Assembly: GCA_041629655.1 (NCBI GenBank)
Contig: JBFKMV010000070.1
Coordinates: 1-21,505 of the forward strand
Length of the DNA stretch: 21,505 bases
Direction of reading: 5' to 3'
DNA from: JBFKMV01 sp041629655
Lineage (GTDB): Bacteria; Acidobacteriota; Polarisedimenticolia; Polarisedimenticolales; Polarisedimenticolaceae
Below, in pieces: positions 14,863-21,505 of this stretch. The notes under the pieces are model-generated. The model made no database searches. It was not told the DNA's origin and saw nothing but the letters and a program-made list of their open reading frames with translations. Position 1 is the first letter of the stretch. Each line of letters begins with the position of its first letter. The translations under genes and the position numbers were made by a program.

Positions 14863-15189
14863 ATGCCGAGCGAAGACACCGCTCCCGCAGTCCTCGACCC
14901 GTCCGAGATCGCCGCCTACCAGGACGGCGCCGTGGTCAGCCGCACGCTGGTCAAGCGGGACAAGGGCTCGGTCACGCTGTTCGCGTTCGACCGCGGCCAG
15001 GACCTCAGCGAGCACACGGTGCCGCACGACGCGCTGGTGCACGTGATCGACGGCGAGGCCGAGATCGTCATCGCCGGGGCCGCTCACCGCGTGCGGGCCG
15101 GTGAGATGATCGTGATGCCGGGCGGCAAGCCCCACGCCGTGCGGGCGGTCTCGCGGTTCAAGATGGTGCTGACGATGATCCGGGCTTGA
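14863..15189 (+). CDS. Small single-domain cupin protein
   Basis: A 108-residue cytoplasmic protein starts at ATG 14863. The start is fixed by AGGAG at 14853-14857 with a 5-nt spacer, although the frame is open further upstream. After an N-terminal helix-like segment, the cupin barrel shows LSEHTVPHDALVHVIDGEAE (48-67) with candidate metal ligands H51, H55 and H60, then VRAGEMIVMPGGKPHAV (77-93) with H91. The end FKMVLTMIRA (99-108) is typical of a widespread family of small stand-alone cupins whose biochemical role is unknown. The usual A-P-F-D-A of that family reads V-P-H-D-A here, adding a histidine. It lies between the GlpD-like and S10 genes, all on the plus strand, with 18 nt to the next gene, so they may be co-transcribed. 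Role uncertain: metal-dependent sensor or small-molecule enzyme. Confidence 0.88.
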   Translation: MPSEDTAPAVLDPSEIAAYQDGAVVSRTLVKRDKGSVTLFAFDRGQDLSEHTVPHDALVHVIDGEAEIVIAGAAHRVRAGEMIVMPGGKPHAVRAVSRFKMVLTMIRA

Positions 15190-15207
15190 GCCGCGGGGGG
15201 GACGCCG

Positions 15208-16737
15208 ATGAGCTCGAGATGGCTGATGTTCCTGCTGCTGGCCGCGCTCGCGGTGGCCGCGCCGGGCACCGTGGCCGCCGGCGAGGAGCCCGACCAGAAG
15301 AAAGAGTCGGCGCCGGCCGAGATTCCCGAGCCGCGGGTCTTCAGCACGTCGCACAGCGGGAAGTTCGGTGAGGTGACCGTCGCCTACACCGCGACCGCGG
15401 GCGAGACCTACCTCAAGGACGATGACGGCAAGCCGAAGGCGAGCATCTTCTCCATCGCGTACACCCAAAACGGAGTCCGCGACCCGGTCCGGCGGCCGGT
15501 GACGTTCCTGTGGAACGGCGGACCGGGGTCCTCCTCGGTGTGGCTGCACATGGGAGCCTTCGGGCCCAAGCGCGTCGTGGTGCCGAGCGAGGCCGAGGAC
15601 GACGGCGCCCCGCCGTTCCGGATGGAGGACAACCCGCTGACGATCCTCGACGTCACCGACCTGGTGTTCGTCGATCCCGTGGGGACCGGGTACAGCCGGC
15701 CGCTGGGCGAGCACGAGGGCAAGGAGTTCTGGGGCGTGAGCGAGGACGCCGCCGCGATCGCCGAGTTCATCCGGGCCTGGATCACGCAGCACAAGCGCTG
15801 GGCCTCGCCGAAGTACATCGGCGGCGAGAGCTACGGGACGACCCGCACGGCCGCGGTGGTGCAACAGCTCGAGGCCGGGTTCGACGACGTCGCGCTCAAC
15901 GGGCTGATCCTGATCTCGACGGTGATGGATTTCTACACCTCGAGCTTCCAGACCGGCAACGAGCTAGGCTACGTGACGTTCCTGCCGACCATGGCGGCGA
16001 CCGCGTGGTACCACGACAAGATCGACCCGCGGCCCGACGACCTGGAGGCGTTTCTGGCCGAGGCGCGCGAGTTTGCGCTGACCGAGTACGCGACCGCGCT
16101 GCTGCGCGGCAACACGCTGCCCGAGCAGGAGCGGCGGCGCATCCGGGCCCGGCTGAGCCGTTTCACCGGCATCCGCGAGGACTACTTCGACCTCAGCGAC
16201 CTGCGGATCACCGACCAGCGGTTCTACAAGGAGCTGCTGCGCGACCGCGGGCTGGTCGTGGGCCGGCTCGACGGGCGCTACACCGGGCGGGATCTGGACA
16301 ACGCGGGGGAGACGCCGGAGGCCGACCCCTCGTTCTACGGCATCGACGGAGCCTTCACGGCCGCGATCAACCACTACCTGGCGTCGACCTTGAAGGTCGA
16401 GATGGACCGCCAGTACAAGATCTTCGGCCGCGTCTTCCGGGACTGGAAGTGGGAGCTGCCCGAAGAGCGTTTCCGCTCCTTCAACGTCAACGTGGCGCCG
16501 TACATCGGCACCGCGATGCGGCAGAACCAGGACCTGCGGGTGTTCAACGCGGCCGGTTACTACGACTTCGCGACGCCGTTCTTCGACGCCGAGCTGAGCT
16601 TCATGCGCAACGGCGTGGTCCCGGAGCGCATCACCTACGCCTATTACGAGGCCGGGCACATGATGTACATCCACCGGCCGTCGCTGCTGAAGCTGATGGA
16701 CGACGTGCGGGCGTTCGTCCGCGCCGGGAGCCGCTAG
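15208..16737 (+). CDS. Secreted S10-family serine carboxypeptidase
   Basis: The 509-residue protein has a signal peptide (MSSRWLMFLLLAALAVAAPG, cleavage near residue 24). The alpha/beta-hydrolase body carries the S10 landmarks in order: the oxyanion motif WNGGPGSSS (102-110), VFVDPVGTGYSRP (153-165), and the nucleophile elbow GGESYGT (205-211, S208). The acid D453 is in GYYDFATPFF and H484 is in EAGHMMYIHRP. The full catalytic triad is intact and length is normal for bacterial S10 peptidases. It would remove C-terminal residues from peptides in the periplasm or outside the cell, working best at acidic pH if like known members. It starts 18 nt after the cupin stop with a G-rich ribosome site (GCGGGGGGGACGCC) and ends just before a strong bidirectional terminator. 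Probably nutritional or envelope proteolysis, with no evident link to the glycan genes. Confidence 0.93.
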   Translation: MSSRWLMFLLLAALAVAAPGTVAAGEEPDQKKESAPAEIPEPRVFSTSHSGKFGEVTVAYTATAGETYLKDDDGKPKASIFSIAYTQNGVRDPVRRPVTFLWNGGPGSSSVWLHMGAFGPKRVVVPSEAEDDGAPPFRMEDNPLTILDVTDLVFVDPVGTGYSRPLGEHEGKEFWGVSEDAAAIAEFIRAWITQHKRWASPKYIGGESYGTTRTAAVVQQLEAGFDDVALNGLILISTVMDFYTSSFQTGNELGYVTFLPTMAATAWYHDKIDPRPDDLEAFLAEAREFALTEYATALLRGNTLPEQERRRIRARLSRFTGIREDYFDLSDLRITDQRFYKELLRDRGLVVGRLDGRYTGRDLDNAGETPEADPSFYGIDGAFTAAINHYLASTLKVEMDRQYKIFGRVFRDWKWELPEERFRSFNVNVAPYIGTAMRQNQDLRVFNAAGYYDFATPFFDAELSFMRNGVVPERITYAYYEAGHMMYIHRPSLLKLMDDVRAFVRAGSR

Positions 16738-16745
16738 CCAAGAAA

Positions 16746-16775
16746 AGAGGCAGCGGCCGGGTGGCCGCTGCCTCT
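16746..16775. terminator. Bidirectional intrinsic terminator between convergent genes
   Basis: A perfect 13-bp stem, AGAGGCAGCGGCC (16746-16758) and GGCCGCTGCCTCT (16763-16775), has a GGGT tetraloop. On the minus strand it is followed by TTTCTTGG, giving a U-rich tail for the leftward serine hydrolase gene. On the plus strand it follows the S10 stop by 8 nt and is trailed by a short GCGAGCTCGC palindrome and TTTT. It lies between the two convergent stops (16737 and 16808) and should serve both. Confidence 0.88.
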
Positions 16776-16807
16776 GCGAGCTCGCGGTTTTCTCCGCCGG
16801 AGCCCGG

Positions 16808-18835
16808 CTACTCGCCGCGTCCCCGCCGCCGGGTCTTGCGTCCGCGGCTCGAGGGGTCCTCGTCTTCGGCCGGCGCGCCGTGCGCGACGCCGCTGCCGGG
16901 ATCGTGCGGCGGTCCGACACCGTTGCCGGGGCCGCCGCCGAGGTCGGTGACGTTGCAGACCTCGGCGTCGAACTCCTGCCCGGTGTCGATCGGCGGGCCG
17001 CCGATGCCCTGGTTCAGGGGCACGCCCACCGCGACCTGGCACTGGCCGACGTTACCGGACGCGTCCGTGGCGGTCACCGTGATCACGTACACGCGGCCGT
17101 TGCCCAGCGCCGAACGCTCGGCGCGCAGCTGCACGGTGTCACCGCAGACCAGCGCGTCGGGGCAGTGGATCCGGCCGCCGGCGCCCGGCGCGGTGAACGG
17201 GTCCTCGTCGCTGGTGACGGTGACCTCGACCTCGGGGTCCAGATCGCAGGCGTCGGTCACCTCGTAGGTCAGGCCGACGTCCTCGAACTGGTGGTTGGGC
17301 GGCCAGATCTCGTCGCGCGCCACGCCGCAGCTCACCAGCGGCGGCGTGGTGTCCTCGACGGTGATCGACGTCCAGCCGCAGGAGTGGTTGTCGCAGTCGT
17401 CGCGGGCGTCCCAGGCCACGGTCGTCTCGCCCAGCGGGTAGGTTCCCGAGGCGTCGTTGGTCGCTCCGGTCCGGCTGTTGTTGAAGAACACGTCGTTGCA
17501 GACGTCGTCGCCCGCGGCGACCACGGTGACCTCCGCGCCCTCGGGCGAGGTGCACTCGACCACCTGGTCGGCCGGAACGATCAGCGCCGGCGGCGTGGTG
17601 TCCTGCACGCTGACGCTGGAGAACGCCAGTCCCTCGCTCCCGCAGCTGTCGGTGGCCGAGAAGGTCACGCCGGTGGTCAGCCCGGGCGCGCAGCTCGAGG
17701 GGAAGAAGGCCGGCGCGTCGTTGACGACCTCGACCTCGTCGCACTCGTCGACGGCCGAGGCCAGGCCGAGCCAGCCCTGGATCTGCGGGTCGTCGCCCGC
17801 GACGCCGCCGGTCGTGTTGCACTCCAGCGTGACCGGCGCCGGGGCGGTCACCACGGGCGCGCGGTCGCACAGCGCCGAGTCGAGCGCCTCGCCGATCAGC
17901 GGGCGCAGCAGCTCGCGGCCGACGTCGAAGATGTTCAGGTCGCTGCCGCTGCCCTGCGTGTCGAGGTCGGTGGCGTCGTTCACGAACGCGACGTAGGCGA
18001 ACTGCCGGCTCTCGCCCTCGCAGGCGAACGGCAATTCGATGGTGCCGCCCAGCGAGCGGTACTCCTGCGCCGGGCCCTGCGCGGGCACCAGCGTGTAGCT
18101 GCCGCCCTTGTGCGCCATCCGGATCTGCGACTTGAAGCTCAGCGTCTCGCCGGCCGTCAGCCCGGCGGAGAGCGCCTCCTGGTTGACCAGCGCGTCGATG
18201 TAGAAGCTGTTGCTCTCGTTGAGCATCAGGTCGAACATCTGCCCGCGGGTGGCCTCGTCGAGGAAGCCGGTCAGCACCTGCTCGTACAGCAGCCCCAGAT
18301 CGGCCGCGGTGAGCTCGTTGGGAAACTCGAGCGCCTCGTCGCCGCAGCCCAGCGTCTGCATCGGGTTGAGCAGGCTGTCGCTCATGCCCAGCGCCTGCAT
18401 CGTGTCGTTGATCGCCGCGTCGCCGAAACGGTCGCGGATGGCCTGGGTCCGGGCGTTGTCCGAGGGCTGCATCATCAGCCGCAGCGCGTCCTCCAGCGTC
18501 TCCATCACCACGCCCGTGCCCAGCGGGCACGACCCGGACATGTCCAGCGCGACGGGGATCAGCTCGTCCAGCGTCGCGGTGCCGTTCTGCACCTCGAGCA
18601 TCGCGTGGGTGTGGATCATCGTCTTGTTGGTGCTCGCGCCCTCGAAAGCCTTCTTTTCCCTGAAGGACTCGAGCACCGGTCCGTCCACCTGCTTGAGGTA
18701 GATCCCGACCTCGCCGTCCGTGTTGTCCTGCAACAGGTCGAGCGCGTCCGCGTGGACCGCCGGAACCGCCAGCGCCAGCAGCAGCGTCAGGCAGCACAGC
18801 GGAGCCAGCACGGCTCTTCGATCTCCGAATCGCAT
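16808..18835 (-). CDS. Secreted class-A beta-lactamase-like serine hydrolase fused to HYR-like domains
   Basis: A 675-residue protein starts at ATG 18835, fixed by AAGGAGGAA (18842-18850) and an immediate signal peptide (MRFGDRRAVLAPLCCLTLLL..., cleavage after AVHA, residue 29). The frame stays open upstream but the extra residues are not signal-like. Residues 30-325 match the serine beta-lactamase/PBP fold: S68-T-N-K71 (SxxK), S125-D-N127, and K243-G-G245 in the KTG position. I do not see the Glu-x-x-Leu-Asn omega-loop of true class A enzymes, so beta-lactam hydrolysis is doubtful. Residues ~327-630 hold three Cys-rich HYR/Ig-like modules separated by DTTPPALIVPADQVVECTS and DTTPPLVSCG. A Gly/Pro-rich linker and a basic tail (RGRKTRRRGRGE) end the protein. 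It is probably exported and possibly cell-surface, acting as a peptidase, esterase or adhesive enzyme. It ends at the bidirectional terminator. Confidence 0.82.
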   Translation of the reverse strand: MRFGDRRAVLAPLCCLTLLLALAVPAVHADALDLLQDNTDGEVGIYLKQVDGPVLESFREKKAFEGASTNKTMIHTHAMLEVQNGTATLDELIPVALDMSGSCPLGTGVVMETLEDALRLMMQPSDNARTQAIRDRFGDAAINDTMQALGMSDSLLNPMQTLGCGDEALEFPNELTAADLGLLYEQVLTGFLDEATRGQMFDLMLNESNSFYIDALVNQEALSAGLTAGETLSFKSQIRMAHKGGSYTLVPAQGPAQEYRSLGGTIELPFACEGESRQFAYVAFVNDATDLDTQGSGSDLNIFDVGRELLRPLIGEALDSALCDRAPVVTAPAPVTLECNTTGGVAGDDPQIQGWLGLASAVDECDEVEVVNDAPAFFPSSCAPGLTTGVTFSATDSCGSEGLAFSSVSVQDTTPPALIVPADQVVECTSPEGAEVTVVAAGDDVCNDVFFNNSRTGATNDASGTYPLGETTVAWDARDDCDNHSCGWTSITVEDTTPPLVSCGVARDEIWPPNHQFEDVGLTYEVTDACDLDPEVEVTVTSDEDPFTAPGAGGRIHCPDALVCGDTVQLRAERSALGNGRVYVITVTATDASGNVGQCQVAVGVPLNQGIGGPPIDTGQEFDAEVCNVTDLGGGPGNGVGPPHDPGSGVAHGAPAEDEDPSSRGRKTRRRGRGE

Positions 18836-19081
18836 GGGGTGTTCCTCCTTGTCCGTCACGAGTCCCATGCCCTCTGTCGCACTTGGAGGAATGCGACCCG
18901 CGTCCGATGTCGTTCGTTTTTCGGGTGTCTTGATCCGCCACCGTCGCCGCGACTTGCCCCGGCGAACATGGGCCCGGAGCGCTCCCGGCGAGCGCACCTC
19001 GTAGATCAAGGTACGGGCGGCAGACGCCGTTTCCACCGTTTGTTCGGCGGCCCGGCGGCGGGATCTGTTCGGATTGTCGGG
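18836..19081 (-). other. 246-bp leader/intergenic region upstream of the serine hydrolase
   Basis: The region lies between the minus-strand membrane protein gene and the serine hydrolase start. The open frame through it belongs to the hydrolase frame but has no protein-like features. Apart from the hairpin near the 3' end I see no convincing promoter. A terminator for the upstream gene was not found. Confidence 0.4.
18842..18897 (-). promoter_or_regulatory. 5'-leader hairpin with anti-Shine-Dalgarno loop
   Basis: In the leader of the serine hydrolase gene, GTCGCA (18876-18881) and TGCGAC (18892-18897) form a perfect 6-bp stem around a 10-nt loop. On the mRNA strand that loop contains UUCCUCC (18885-18891), an exact complement of GGAGGAA within the gene's own Shine-Dalgarno (18842-18848). 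A loop-to-ribosome-site pseudoknot, or an alternative SD-sequestering hairpin, could control translation. The transcription start is unknown, so function is inference. Confidence 0.35.
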
Positions 19082-19453
19082 CTATTCGGGAGGGGAGTGC
19101 CGGACGTCAGGTCGAGGGTCCAGCTTGTACACGCGGCGCAGCCGCTCCGTCCGGAACACCAACGCGGACAGCACGGTCAGCAACGTCACACTGCCGAGGA
19201 TGACGGCCAACCGCGCCACGGGCCGTCCGGCCTCGGATCTCCACGCGACCAGCACGACGAGCGTCCGGGCCCACTCGAGCGCCCCGAGCACGAGCGCCAC
19301 CTGGACCAGCCGCGCCGCCCAGCGACGCCGCACCCCGAGCAACCCGACCAGCACGAGCGCCAGCGCGACCAGCACCAGGTTCCCCGAGCGCAGGAAGTGG
19401 GCCCCGAGCAGCAGCAGACTGACGACGACGGGAAGAAGCTGCAGTGCGGTCAC
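19082..19453 (-). CDS. Hypothetical four-helix membrane protein
   Basis: A 123-residue protein starts at GTG 19453. GGAGGG (19459-19464) stands 5 nt upstream and decides this start, since the frame is open far upstream inside another gene. It has about four hydrophobic segments: residues 3-16 (LQLLPVVVSLLLLG), 23-36 (NLVLVALALVLVGL), about 43-64 (with VALVLGALEWARTLVVLV) and about 74-93 (VARLAVILGSVTLLTVLSAL). Short Arg-rich loops separate them, and the polar tail is LRRVYKLDPRPDVRHSPPE. No catalytic motif or known family is recognised. It follows the uncharacterised secreted protein gene by 41 nt on the same strand, so the two are probably co-transcribed and may act together at the inner membrane. 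Confidence 0.7.
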   Translation of the reverse strand: MTALQLLPVVVSLLLLGAHFLRSGNLVLVALALVLVGLLGVRRRWAARLVQVALVLGALEWARTLVVLVAWRSEAGRPVARLAVILGSVTLLTVLSALVFRTERLRRVYKLDPRPDVRHSPPE

Positions 19454-19494
19454 GCGTGCCCTCCGAGGCGCAGGACGGTTCCGTCCAGCGCCGC

Positions 19495-20349
19495 TCAGTG
19501 CCGGTACGGATCCGGCGCGAAGCCCTCGTTCTCGAAGCCGCGGGCTCGCTCGCGGCGGGCCAGTGGGTCGTCGAGGTCGGGGAGCACGCCGAGACGGACC
19601 AGGGCATCGTAGTACTCGTAGCGGATGTCGAGCACGGCGGCGGGGCGGTCCTCGGCGTTGAAGGGGACCTTGCGGACGCGGTGGTCGACCTCGCGGCCGA
19701 TGCCGGTGGCCGCGTAATCGTCGTCGGCGAGCGGAGCCACGGACTCGGCTTCGGCGCGGACGCGCGATTTCTCGGCGCGGCCGGCGGCATCGCCGGCGCT
19801 CGGGGCGGCCTGGCGTGGTTCGCGGGGGACGGAGTCCGAGCCGGGCGAGTCGTACTTCTTGATCGGGGCCGGGCGCGGGCGCCGCTCGCGGAAGAACACC
19901 GCCGAGATCACGCCGAGGTTGTCGGTCTTGCCGAGCCACTCGCCGTAGGACTTGTCCTCGGTGGTGAAGAAGAACCTCCGGGCCGCGGTCGAGCTGGTCT
20001 GCCAACCGTCGAGCGTGATCGTCTCGTGGGGGCCGAGGATCCACTTGGAGGCCGAGCCGGCCGACGTGGTGCGGGCGTCGATCGAGTTGAGACCGTCGAC
20101 GGAGAGCGCGACCGCCACACGGCGGCCGGTCCGGTTGCGCAGGCGCACGGAGTACTCCTTGCCCTTCAGGGCCTCGACGTAGGTCGTGCCGCGGGCGCGA
20201 TACTCCTCCAGCGGACGGCCGTCGACCAGGATCTCGATCGAGTACGGGCCCTGTTCCCGGGCCAGGGCGGGCGAGGCGGTCAGCGCCGGGAGCGCCAGCA
20301 GGGCCAGCGCGGTCAGCAGGGCCGGAATCGGGGCGAATCGGTTATCCAT
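19495..20349 (-). CDS. Conserved-looking secreted protein of unknown function
   Basis: A 284-residue protein starts at ATG 20349, preceded by AAGAGGTG at a suitable distance. An ATG-like extension to 20394 would put 15 residues before the signal peptide. The signal peptide is MDNRFAPIPALLTALALLAL ending ALA (cleavage near residue 30). The mature N-terminal ~130 residues form a beta-rich domain with GTTYVEALKGKEYSVRLRN, VAVALSVDGLNSIDAR, SKWILGPHETITLDGWQ and RRFFFTTEDKSYGEWLG. I recall similar unnamed proteobacterial proteins but know no function. The middle (about 165-215) is Pro/Ala/charge-rich and probably disordered. The C-terminus includes AAVLDIRYEYYDALVRLGVLP and a polar tail. It lies upstream of the small membrane protein gene in a likely two-gene operon. 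An envelope-associated role is inferred from the signal peptide only. Confidence 0.75.
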   Translation of the reverse strand: MDNRFAPIPALLTALALLALPALTASPALAREQGPYSIEILVDGRPLEEYRARGTTYVEALKGKEYSVRLRNRTGRRVAVALSVDGLNSIDARTTSAGSASKWILGPHETITLDGWQTSSTAARRFFFTTEDKSYGEWLGKTDNLGVISAVFFRERRPRPAPIKKYDSPGSDSVPREPRQAAPSAGDAAGRAEKSRVRAEAESVAPLADDDYAATGIGREVDHRVRKVPFNAEDRPAAVLDIRYEYYDALVRLGVLPDLDDPLARRERARGFENEGFAPDPYRH

Positions 20350-20425
20350 CGGGCACCTCTTGGCCGGTCCTGCCGGCTTCGTGGGGATGGACACCGCTCG
20401 GGCGCGGAAGTTCCCGAAAAAACCG

Positions 20426-21505
20426 CTACGCCCCCCAGCGCCGCCGCCAGTCCTGGAACACCATCATCGCCCACAGGATGTGGCTGTGGTTCTCGCGGCC
20501 CGCGGCGTGCTCGCGCTTGAGGCGCTCGACCGTGTCGACCCGGAACAGGCCCTCCCGGCGCAGCAGGGCGGGGTCGAGCAGCTCCTCGAACATCGGCCGC
20601 AGCTCGGCGGTCAGCCAGTGCTTGATCGGGATGCTGAAGCCTTCCTTGGGCCGGTAGACGCACTCGCGCGGAACGTGCCGCGCGGCGATCCGCTTGAGCA
20701 GCTGCTTGGTCTCGCCGCCTGCGATCTTCAGTCGCTCGGGGACGCGGAAGGCCAGCTCGACCAGCTCGTGGTCGAGCAGCGGCACGCGCGCCTCCAGCGA
20801 GCACGCCATCGACATGCGGTCCACCTTGACCAGGCAGTTGTCGACCAGGTAGCTCTTGACGTCGACGTACAGGCGTCGGTCGAGCGGGCCGCGCCCGTCG
20901 CCGGCGCCGTCGAACAGGTCGACGATGTGCCCGCCGACGGGCGTGTCCATGGCGGCCAGCGTCTCGGCGGTGAACAGCTCGCGGCGCAGCGCCTCGCCCA
21001 CGAACACCCGCCAGCGCGCGTGCTCGAGCCGCTCGTCGTGGCCCATCCCCTCGACGAAGCGCCGGGCCGTGTTGACCAGCCCCTTCTTGGCCGGCCGCGG
21101 CTTGAGGCTGGAGATCAGCGGCTCGGCCACGCCGGCGCGCACGAAGGCCGGGATGCGGGTCCAGGTGCGCGCCTTGTCCTGAGCGAGGTACGTCTCGTAG
21201 CCGCCGAACAGCTCGTCGCCGCCGTCGCCCGACAGCGCCACCGTGACCTCCTCGCGGGCGACCTTGGAGACGAGGTAGGTGGGGAAGATCGAGAAGTCGC
21301 CGATCGGGTCGTCCATGAACGGCATCAAGCGCTCGAACAGGTCCCGCACGTCGGGCTCGAGGATCTCCACGCGGTGGCTGACGCCGAGGTGCTCGGCGAC
21401 TCGCGCGGCCCAGCCGCTCTCGTTGTACGAGGGGTCGTCGAAACCGATGCTGAAGGTGCGTGCCTCCGCGCCCATGCCGTGGACGACCAGCGAGCTGTCG
21501 ACGCC
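20426..21505 (-). CDS. Asparagine synthase (glutamine-hydrolysing type), C-terminal part, cut by window edge
   Basis: The frame is open from the right edge (21505) to a TAG at 20426, giving 359 residues that begin GVDSSLVVHGMGAEARTFS, i.e. inside the P-loop SGGVDSS motif. The glutaminase domain and true start lie outside the window. The visible part is a complete-looking synthetase C-domain: FSIGFDDPSYNES, the VALSGDGGDELFGGYETYLA block, VDRMSMACSLEARVPLLDHE, then KQLLKRIAARHVPRECVYR and KEGFSIPIKHWL. The synthetase motifs are closest to canonical AsnB of the three homologues in the window, and PLLDHELVELAF is the expected substrate/ATP-site segment. Its role may be asparagine synthesis or amidation of a sugar acid in exopolysaccharide. 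Whether the N-terminal Cys is present cannot be seen. It is 76 bp upstream of the uncharacterised secreted protein gene on the same strand. Confidence 0.92.
   Translation of the reverse strand, partial: GVDSSLVVHGMGAEARTFSIGFDDPSYNESGWAARVAEHLGVSHRVEILEPDVRDLFERLMPFMDDPIGDFSIFPTYLVSKVAREEVTVALSGDGGDELFGGYETYLAQDKARTWTRIPAFVRAGVAEPLISSLKPRPAKKGLVNTARRFVEGMGHDERLEHARWRVFVGEALRRELFTAETLAAMDTPVGGHIVDLFDGAGDGRGPLDRRLYVDVKSYLVDNCLVKVDRMSMACSLEARVPLLDHELVELAFRVPERLKIAGGETKQLLKRIAARHVPRECVYRPKEGFSIPIKHWLTAELRPMFEELLDPALLRREGLFRVDTVERLKREHAAGRENHSHILWAMMVFQDWRRRWGA

Noticed and set aside
18836..19036. 67-residue N-terminal extension of the serine hydrolase
   Set aside because: Contains no signal-like or conserved sequence, whereas ATG 18835 has a perfect ribosome site and an immediate signal peptide.
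16880..19612. Plus-strand open frame of about 910 codons opposite the serine hydrolase
   Set aside because: Val/Arg/Gly/His-rich shadow that crosses the hydrolase, its leader and the next gene; no start context or motifs.
20417..20447. Possible intrinsic terminator after the right-edge asparagine synthase (T6 on the minus strand)
   Set aside because: Only a 4-bp CGCT/AGCG stem with a 9-nt loop precedes the T-run, and it overlaps the coding end; not convincing.

Overview
This is a high-GC (roughly 70% by eye), densely coded bacterial window with no RNA genes, transposons or CRISPR arrays that I can see. It carries 16 protein genes, two of them cut by the window edges. The gene content suggests an environmental Gram-negative with a large secretome, such as an Acidobacteriota-like or Myxococcota/'deltaproteobacterial' lineage. 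That placement is inference from gene style only: HYR-like repeats, S10 peptidase, RIFT-barrel protein and exosortase-type polysaccharide genes. No phylogenetic marker is present.

Layout. (1) 1-741, minus: start of a secreted RIFT-barrel/YetA-like protein, possibly a polysaccharide lyase, divergent from the next block. (2) 1099-4881, plus: a tight operon of polysaccharide flippase, VanZ-like membrane protein and asparagine-synthase-type amidotransferase, with an ATGA overlap between the last two. (3) 4830-8503, minus: a divergent asparagine-synthase homologue, a membrane-anchored TPR protein and a GT4 glycosyltransferase. The GT4 closely resembles the PEP-CTERM/EpsH1-associated sugar transferases (TIGR03088, stp2). 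The plus and minus operons collide tail to tail with a 52-bp coding overlap. (4) 8578-11463, plus: a lectin-like domain fused to VanZ, then a GT39-type membrane glycosyltransferase. (5) 11687-13177, plus: a secreted TIM-barrel glycoside-hydrolase-like protein. (6) 13272-16737, plus: GlpD-family FAD oxidoreductase, small cupin, secreted S10 serine carboxypeptidase. (7) 16808-21505, minus: after a strong bidirectional terminator, a secreted class-A-beta-lactamase-like serine hydrolase fused to HYR-like modules, a pair of uncharacterised envelope proteins, and a third asparagine synthase running off the right edge.

How they work together. Blocks 1-5 and the right-edge gene read as an exopolysaccharide locus of the exosortase-associated type. 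GT4 and GT39 enzymes build and decorate a lipid-linked glycan, and the flippase moves it across the inner membrane. The amidotransferase/ligase-like proteins could amidate or peptidyl-modify sugars, the VanZ proteins are recurrent passengers of such loci, and the RIFT and GH-like secreted proteins could trim the product. No exosortase, polymerase or priming transferase lies inside the window, so the assignment rests on gene families and neighbourhood. Blocks 6-7 look like general metabolism and envelope proteins.

The most unusual points are three asparagine-synthase homologues with differently eroded glutaminase sites in one 20-kb stretch, the serine hydrolase-HYR fusion, and a hairpin whose loop is complementary to the Shine-Dalgarno sequence of that fusion gene.
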